A DNA stretch of 16,267 bases, from contig CAYIRB010000018.1 in NCBI GenBank assembly GCA_964365765.1, positions 1 to 16,267 of the forward strand. The letters are read 5' to 3'. This stretch comes from CALRGE01 sp964365765 (GTDB lineage: Bacteria; Patescibacteriota; Gracilibacteria; UBA1369; 2-02-FULL-48-14). Below the pieces are notes generated by a model. It saw only the letters and a list, made by a program, of their open reading frames with translations. It had not been told where the DNA came from and searched no databases. Of the stretch, positions 12,339-16,267 are shown piece by piece (the first letter of the stretch is position 1; the number at the start of each line of letters is the position of its first letter). Both the position numbers and the translations under genes were made by a program.

Positions 12339-12817
12339 AACAACATACCTTGAAAGCATTTCCGGGAAGCTCGCGGCACAAAAAAAGAATCGGACGCGGC
12401 AGAACTCGCGGCAATTACAGCGGCAAGGGAGGAAAAGGACAAACAGCCCGAACCGGAGGTAAAATCAGGCGCGGTTTTGAAGGAGGACAAACACCGCTTG
12501 CGAGAAGAATGCCGAAATTAAAGGGTTTTAGAAACGTCAATAAAGTCGCCTTCTTCCCTATCAACATTGAACAGTTGGAAATTTTTGAGGAAGGAGCCTC
12601 CGTAGACGCGAAGTCACTTAAAAAAATGGGTCTTCTTAAAAAAGAAAGTTTAAAGTTAAAACTCCTTGCCACGGGTACGATTGCCAAAAAACTTAACATT
12701 ACGGTGCACGCGGCTTCCGAAAAAGCGATCGAAATGGTGGAAAAAGCTGGCGGTAAAGTTACCATCATCACGGTTAATGCTATAATCAAAGAAGCAAAAA
12801 CTAAAAAGAATAAATGA
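12335..12817 (+). CDS. rplO: 50S ribosomal protein L15
   Basis: A late-assembly 50S protein. At 160 residues it is slightly longer than the usual ~144-150. The glycine-rich N-terminus SSRHKKRIGRGRTRGNYSGKGGKGQ, GFEGGQTPLARRMPKLKGF and the C-terminal VHAASEKAIEMVEKAGGKV (matching the family signature) are visible. The start overlaps rpsE and the stop overlaps secY (ATGA at both ends). A possible secY promoter lies within its last 60 bases. Confidence 0.98.
   Translation: MKQHTLKAFPGSSRHKKRIGRGRTRGNYSGKGGKGQTARTGGKIRRGFEGGQTPLARRMPKLKGFRNVNKVAFFPINIEQLEIFEEGASVDAKSLKKMGLLKKESLKLKLLATGTIAKKLNITVHAASEKAIEMVEKAGGKVTIITVNAIIKEAKTKKNK
12759..12786 (+). promoter_or_regulatory. Possible internal promoter for secY inside rplO
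   Basis: TATAAT (12781-12786) is preceded by TGC, reproducing the extended −10 TGCTATAAT used upstream of the lipoprotein genes. TTACCA (12759-12764) lies 16 bp upstream and matches four of the six −35 consensus bases. The start would be near 12793, about 20 nt before the secY ATG. It is embedded in codons for Asn-Ala-Ile-Ile, so it could be coincidental. Confidence 0.4.
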
Positions 12818-14118
12818 TAAAATACCTGGAACAAATTTGGCGCTCCAAAGACCTTAGAAAAAAAATCCTGTTCACGCTCGCAATGCTCGCGCTGTACAGG
12901 GTTTTGACGCACATCACGATTCCGGCGGTAAACAGAGAGGCGCTTCAATATGTATTTGAAAAGAACGCCCTTCTCGGCGCGTTCAGTCTTTTAACGGGCG
13001 GCGGCGCGCAGAACTTTTCCATAGTTCTGATGGGACTTTCCCCTTACATCAACGCGTCGGTTATTATGCAACTCTTGACGGTCATCGTACCCAAACTCGA
13101 AGAGCTTTCCAAAGAAGGTGAAAGCGGAAGAAGGACAATCAACAGATATACGCGCTGGCTTACTTTCCCTCTCGCGCTTTTGCAATCTTACGGCATGATC
13201 GCCCTGATCAACGCGCAAGCTCAAGTTCCGATTATTGAGAATATCAAGGATCCGGCTGTTGTCCTTCCAATCATGCTGACGATTGCAACAGGTACGGTGG
13301 TGCTTATGTGGATAGGTGAAATTATTACGGAACACGGTATAGGAAACGGTACTTCCATATTGATTTTCGCAAGCATTGTCGCGGGGATTCCGGGTATTTT
13401 GGGACCCACATTGGCCCTTACCGGAACCGAGCCCGACAGACTTATTCCGCTTGTGGCCGTTCTTTTGATCACTATCATTCTCGCGCTCGTTGTGGTGATG
13501 TTCACCGAAGGCCAGCGAAGAATTCCCATCACCTATGCCGGACAAAGAGGAAAAGCGAAGGGACACCAATCCTTCCTTCCGATTCGTGTAAATCAAGCCG
13601 GAATGATTCCGATTATTTTCGCTGTATCAATTGTCACCTTCCCTTCCGTTATCGGGCAGTTTTTCATTTACGCGGACAGCGAGTGGGTGAAAGCGATCGG
13701 CACATTCGCCACCACGATTTTGGCACCCGGAACATGGATATATGGAGCCGCTTTCTTCTTGCTTATCATCGGCTTCACGTACTTCTACGTCGGAATAGTC
13801 TTCCAACCGAAGCAAGTGGCTGAGAACATTCAAAAACGTGGCGGATTCGTGCCCGGACTCAGACCGGGTACGGAAACTTCCGACTATATCGACAAAGTTT
13901 CCAACAGACTTAATTTATTCGGGGGCTCAATGATCGCCTTCATCGCCGTTCTGCCTTTGATTCTGCAAAATTTATTCTCAAATTTAAATTTGGGAACGGT
14001 AACGGTTTTGATCAGCGGTTCCGGGCTTATCATCGTGGTAGGCGTGGTTCTGGACCTCATCAGAAAAATAAATTCCCAATTGCTCGTGCACCACTACGAC
14101 AGATTTTATAAAGGGTAG
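12814..14118 (+). CDS. secY: Preprotein translocase subunit SecY
   Basis: The protein-conducting channel of the Sec system, working with SecE, SecG and SecA in the cytoplasmic membrane. At 434 residues it has the expected ten hydrophobic segments. The first signature, LMGLSPYINASVIMQLL, is at 72-88 and the second, GEIITEHGIGNGTSILIF, at 168-185. The cytoplasmic loops that bind SecA and ribosomes are seen around 230-262 (EGQRRIPITYAGQRGKAKG) and 331-365 (QPKQVAENIQKRGGFVPGLRPG). The plug-region helix follows TM1. It is translationally coupled to rplO and followed by adk and map, the common bacterial order. Confidence 0.99.
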   Translation: MIKYLEQIWRSKDLRKKILFTLAMLALYRVLTHITIPAVNREALQYVFEKNALLGAFSLLTGGGAQNFSIVLMGLSPYINASVIMQLLTVIVPKLEELSKEGESGRRTINRYTRWLTFPLALLQSYGMIALINAQAQVPIIENIKDPAVVLPIMLTIATGTVVLMWIGEIITEHGIGNGTSILIFASIVAGIPGILGPTLALTGTEPDRLIPLVAVLLITIILALVVVMFTEGQRRIPITYAGQRGKAKGHQSFLPIRVNQAGMIPIIFAVSIVTFPSVIGQFFIYADSEWVKAIGTFATTILAPGTWIYGAAFFLLIIGFTYFYVGIVFQPKQVAENIQKRGGFVPGLRPGTETSDYIDKVSNRLNLFGGSMIAFIAVLPLILQNLFSNLNLGTVTVLISGSGLIIVVGVVLDLIRKINSQLLVHHYDRFYKG

Positions 14119-14190
14119 CCGCTCCGAAGGAGTGGGCATTCACTCGACGAAGTCGAGCTTTCCCCGTCCTACGCACCGCAGCTGCGCTAA
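14119..14190 (+). repeat. Hairpin cluster between secY and adk
   Basis: The order is: CCGCTCC-GAA-GGAGTGG (14119-14135) right after the TAG stop, then GCATT (14136-14140). Next comes CTCGAC-GAA-GTCGAG (14143-14157). After a C/T-rich spacer there is GCACCGCAGCTGCGCTAA (14173-14190), a diverged copy of the GCACCGAAGGCGC–GCTAA module centred on the palindrome CGCAGCTGCG. This parallels the triple cluster after tuf in order and content. None is followed by a clean T-run. Confidence 0.6.
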
Positions 14191-14201
14191 ATACAAACAC
14201 T

Positions 14202-14846
14202 ATGGACCTAGTTCTCTTCGGCATTCAAGGCTCCGGCAAAGGCACGCAAAGTAAAACGATTGCCGAGCGATGCGGTCTCGATATTTTTGAAGCGGGCGGG
14301 GAACTGCGAAAAATTTCCGCGGAAGATAATGAACTGGGACGAAAGGTGAAATCAATCATTGAGGCCGGTCATCTTGTTCCCACCGAAGTCGTAATGGAAA
14401 TCGTGGCGAACTTTTTGCATCGCCTGCCGAATGGCGCAGCCGCGCTGTTTGACGGAATACCTCGCTCCGACGATCAACAAAAACAATTCGACGCACTCAT
14501 GGAAAAAGAAGGCCGCGACTTTAAAGGACTGTATATCGATTTGACAGAAGAACAGGCGATGCATCGTCTCACAACCAGAAGAATTTGCACAAAATGCAAG
14601 GAGGTCTTCCCAGCTTTTTACGATAAGGATAAATGTGAAAAATGCGGCGGCAACTTAATCACCCGCTCCGACGACACTCCTGATGCGATTAAAATTCGAC
14701 TGTCCACATTTACAGAAAAAACATTGCCGGTAATCAAGAACTACGAAAAGCGCGGCAAAATTCTGAAAGTGAAGGGTGACCAAGCGATTGCGAATGTGAC
14801 ATCGGATATAATGGAAATACTAAGATCCGACTTCAATGTTAACTAA
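14202..14846 (+). CDS. adk: Adenylate kinase with zinc-type LID
   Basis: Converts ATP + AMP to 2 ADP in the cytoplasm. At 214 residues it matches the long bacterial form. The P-loop GIQGSGKGT is at 7-15 (Lys13). The AMP-binding segment shows EAGGELRK (30-37) and DGIPRSDDQ (84-92, Arg88), where the usual DGFPR has Ile in place of Phe. The LID carries four cysteines, Cys129, Cys132, Cys145 and Cys148 (ICTKC, CEKC), a structural zinc site as in Gram-positive enzymes. Arg166 in DAIKIRL is in the family position. The P-loop Gly-Ile-Gln (commonly Gly-Pro/Ala-Pro/Gln) is a mild variant. It overlaps map by 11 bases. Confidence 0.96.
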   Translation: MDLVLFGIQGSGKGTQSKTIAERCGLDIFEAGGELRKISAEDNELGRKVKSIIEAGHLVPTEVVMEIVANFLHRLPNGAAALFDGIPRSDDQQKQFDALMEKEGRDFKGLYIDLTEEQAMHRLTTRRICTKCKEVFPAFYDKDKCEKCGGNLITRSDDTPDAIKIRLSTFTEKTLPVIKNYEKRGKILKVKGDQAIANVTSDIMEILRSDFNVN

Positions 14847-15603
14847 AATAAAAACCGCCAAAGAAATCGAGTCGATGCGCCGTGGCGGAAAAATACTCGG
14901 AGAAATTTTGCATGCGCTGGAAAAATTCGTGCGCCCGGGAATTACGACTCAAGACCTTGAAAATGAGTCTCTTCGCCTGTTCAAAGAATACGGCGTAAAA
15001 CCGGGATTTTTGGGTTATCACGGCTTTCCGGCGACGCTCTGCGTCGCCGTCAATGAAGAAGTCGTCCACACAATTCCAAGCGACCGCGTCCTCAATGAAG
15101 GCGACATTCTTTCAATCGACTGCGGCGTGCTTCTCAACGGCCTCAACACGGACTCCGCGGTCGCGATAATCGTGGGCAAAACAAAACCGGAAATCAAAAA
15201 ATTCGTCGACACATGCATTCGCGCGATGTGGGCGGGCATAAAACTGGTAAAACCCGGCAATCGCGTCGGAGACATCGGCCATGCAATTGAACAAGTCATC
15301 AAACGCGGCGGCTACAGCGTAATCCCAACACTTACCGGCCACGGAATCGGTGAAAACCTGCACGAAGAACCTTACGTTTACAATTACGGCAAAACCCATA
15401 CCGGCATGGTCTTGAAACCCGGAATGACAATCGCGATAGAACCGATTCTCGCAATGGGAAGTCCAAAAATTTACACCGCCACCGACGGCTGGAACATTCT
15501 CACACGCGACTCCTCCCTCGCGATTCAACACGAACACACCGTTCTGGTAACGGAGTCCGGAGTGGAAGTCTTGACCTTAAGGCCGGGAGAAGTACCGGTT
15601 TGA
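14836..15603 (+). CDS. map: Methionine aminopeptidase, type I
   Basis: Removes the initiator methionine from nascent proteins, a dimetal enzyme. At 255 residues it is a short type Ia enzyme without an N-terminal extension. All five metal ligands are present: Asp95 (SIDCGV), Asp106 (NTDSAV), His169 (GHGIG), Glu202 (IEPI) and Glu233 (QHEHTV). The two conserved active-site histidines are His78 (VVHTIP) and His176 (NLHEEPYV). The motif before the second ligand is NTD where HGD is usual. It begins inside adk, indicating coupling. Its TGA stop abuts the stop of a gene on the other strand with no bases between them. Confidence 0.98.
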   Translation: MLTKIKTAKEIESMRRGGKILGEILHALEKFVRPGITTQDLENESLRLFKEYGVKPGFLGYHGFPATLCVAVNEEVVHTIPSDRVLNEGDILSIDCGVLLNGLNTDSAVAIIVGKTKPEIKKFVDTCIRAMWAGIKLVKPGNRVGDIGHAIEQVIKRGGYSVIPTLTGHGIGENLHEEPYVYNYGKTHTGMVLKPGMTIAIEPILAMGSPKIYTATDGWNILTRDSSLAIQHEHTVLVTESGVEVLTLRPGEVPV

Positions 15604-15894
15604 TCAAATCAGGGGCGTTTCCTTATCCGCCGACACGAACCATTGAGCCATACCTTCATAACTCCCCTCCGTTTGTCCATCCGGAAAGATTTTGGATGAC
15701 TGACCGTCAAGCTCCATGCTGAAGGAACCGTCATTTGCATTGTAGGAAAGCACGCCAGTTTTCCCATTCCATGTCAAAGTCAAACTATCGGCAATACCAA
15801 CACCTCTTTTAAGCAATATCTTGTCCAATATCAGCGCGTACCGACCTAGAGAATGATCGGGCGCATCAGACACATCTTCAGAAGGAAAATTCAT
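15604..15894 (-). CDS. Hypothetical 96-residue protein
   Basis: I do not recognise this protein. It has no signal peptide or membrane helix. Its middle alternates polar and hydrophobic residues (SLTLTWNGKTGVLSYN, then GSFSMELDGQSSKIF), suggesting beta strands, and it is acidic and serine-rich. A good promoter lies upstream on the − strand, with TTGACA and TAGCAT 17 bp apart, which supports a real gene. It is the only − strand gene in the second half of the window. It lies between map and infA, which are otherwise usually close. No Shine-Dalgarno sequence precedes the ATG, in keeping with its neighbours. Function unknown. Confidence 0.6.
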   Translation of the reverse strand: MNFPSEDVSDAPDHSLGRYALILDKILLKRGVGIADSLTLTWNGKTGVLSYNANDGSFSMELDGQSSKIFPDGQTEGSYEGMAQWFVSADKETPLI

Positions 15895-15915
15895 TTAATT
15901 GTTTAAAACACGAGT

Positions 15916-15944
15916 ATGCTACATATAAATCCTTCTTTTGTCAA
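15916..15944 (-). promoter_or_regulatory. Predicted promoter of the − strand orphan gene
   Basis: Read on the − strand: consensus TTGACA (15944-15939), a 17-bp spacer and TAGCAT (15921-15916). The start would be near 15909, about 15 nt before the ATG at 15894. It is back to back with the infA promoter. Confidence 0.55.
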
Positions 15945-15977
15945 ACGCTAATTATCCGGAAATGGACAAAAATGCCC

Positions 15978-16006
15978 TTGCAATTGTCTAGTCATCTATG
16001 TAAAAT
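15978..16006 (+). promoter_or_regulatory. Predicted promoter of infA
   Basis: TTGCAA (15978-15983), a 17-bp spacer and TAAAAT (16001-16006). Transcription would begin near 16013, leaving a leader of about 16 nt. It indicates that infA and whatever follows form a transcription unit separate from secY-adk-map. Confidence 0.55.
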
Positions 16007-16028
16007 CCATACGCTTTTACCCTAAATA

Positions 16029-16267
16029 ATGGCGAAGCAAGTCATTCAAGTTAACGGAGTTGTCGCGGAATGTCTTCCAAACACAACCTTCCGCGTCAAA
16101 CTGAACGACCCGGCATATCCGACCAACCACGAAGTGCTTTGTCACCTCTCGGGAAAGATGAGAATCAATTACATTCGAATCATCCCCGGAGATGCGGTTA
16201 CGGTCGAGTTAACACCCTACGACTTAAACAAGGGGCGAATAGTTTTCCGTCATAAAAAGGGCGGACC
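16029..16267 (+). CDS. infA: Translation initiation factor IF-1 (3' end outside window)
   Basis: Binds the 30S A site during initiation and assists IF-2 and IF-3. The first 79 codons are present and the frame is still open at the window end. MAKQVIQVNGVVAECLPNTTFRVKL, then HLSGKMRINYIRIIPGDAVTVELTPYDLNKGRIVFR, is unmistakable IF-1 (OB fold). Relative to E. coli (72 residues) there is an insertion of about 5 residues in the loop NDPAYPTNHEVLCH and a basic C-terminal extension starting HKKGG. In many bacteria infA is followed by rpmJ, rpsM, rpsK, rpsD, rpoA and rplQ; these would lie beyond the window. Confidence 0.97.
   Translation, partial: MAKQVIQVNGVVAECLPNTTFRVKLNDPAYPTNHEVLCHLSGKMRINYIRIIPGDAVTVELTPYDLNKGRIVFRHKKGG

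Noticed and set aside
14143..14165. Intrinsic terminator after secY
   Set aside because: The stem CTCGAC/GTCGAG is followed by CTTTCCCC, not a T-run, and adk is likely to be cotranscribed.
14807..14812. TATAAT near the adk end as a promoter for map
   Set aside because: No acceptable −35 at 16-18 bp. The 11-base adk–map overlap already explains map expression.
229..16267. Alternative genetic code 25 (UGA as Gly)
   Set aside because: TGA is used as the stop in several genes at family-appropriate ends (rplD, rpmC, rplO, map), and no in-frame TGA is needed inside any gene.

Overview
This window is the chromosomal S10–spc ribosomal protein superoperon of a bacterium that most resembles the Candidate Phyla Radiation (Patescibacteria, possibly Parcubacteria-like). 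The main evidence is the absence of ribosomal protein L30: rpsE runs directly into rplO with a 4-base overlap where rpmD would normally sit. Supporting signs are very compact spacing with many ATGA overlaps, low-complexity Lys/Ala tails on several ribosomal proteins, and no recognisable Shine-Dalgarno sequence in front of any gene. TGA is used as a stop (rplD, rpmC, rplO, map and others), so the UGA-glycine code of Gracilibacteria/Absconditabacteria does not apply. The lineage is inferred; no 16S rRNA is present.

Layout: (i) 1–228, an unassigned stretch ending in a good promoter for tuf. (ii) tuf (EF-Tu), followed by three small hairpins and an intrinsic terminator. (iii) An accessory block, 1519–3229: two tandem paralogous lipoprotein genes on the + strand facing a VapBC-type toxin–antitoxin pair on the − strand. 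(iv) rpsJ (S10) with its own extended −10 promoter, then an unrecognised 83-residue two-helix membrane protein. (v) A second promoter and a structured leader ahead of rplC, then rplC-rplD-rplW-rplB-rpsS-rplV-rpsC-rplP-rpmC-rpsQ-rplN-rplX-rplE-rpsN-rpsH-rplF-rplR-rpsE-rplO-secY. (vi) adk and map, which overlap. (vii) A short − strand orphan gene whose stop codon abuts that of map. (viii) Divergent promoters and the 5' part of infA, truncated by the window end.

The genes supply the translation machinery (EF-Tu, S10, L3, L4, L23, L2, S19, L22, S3, L16, L29, S17, L14, L24, L5, S14, S8, L6, L18, S5, L15, IF-1), the translocon channel SecY, N-terminal Met removal (Map) and adenylate homeostasis (Adk).

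The most unusual signal is a family of short hairpins at gene ends. Many have a GAA or GCA triloop, and a common version is followed by GCTAACTAA-like sequence. Copies lie between genes (after tuf, rpsS, rpsN, rplR, secY) and are also translated as C-terminal tails (L4, L22, S17, L24) in two different reading frames. This points to a nucleotide-level element rather than a protein motif. I do not recognise it as a named repeat family.
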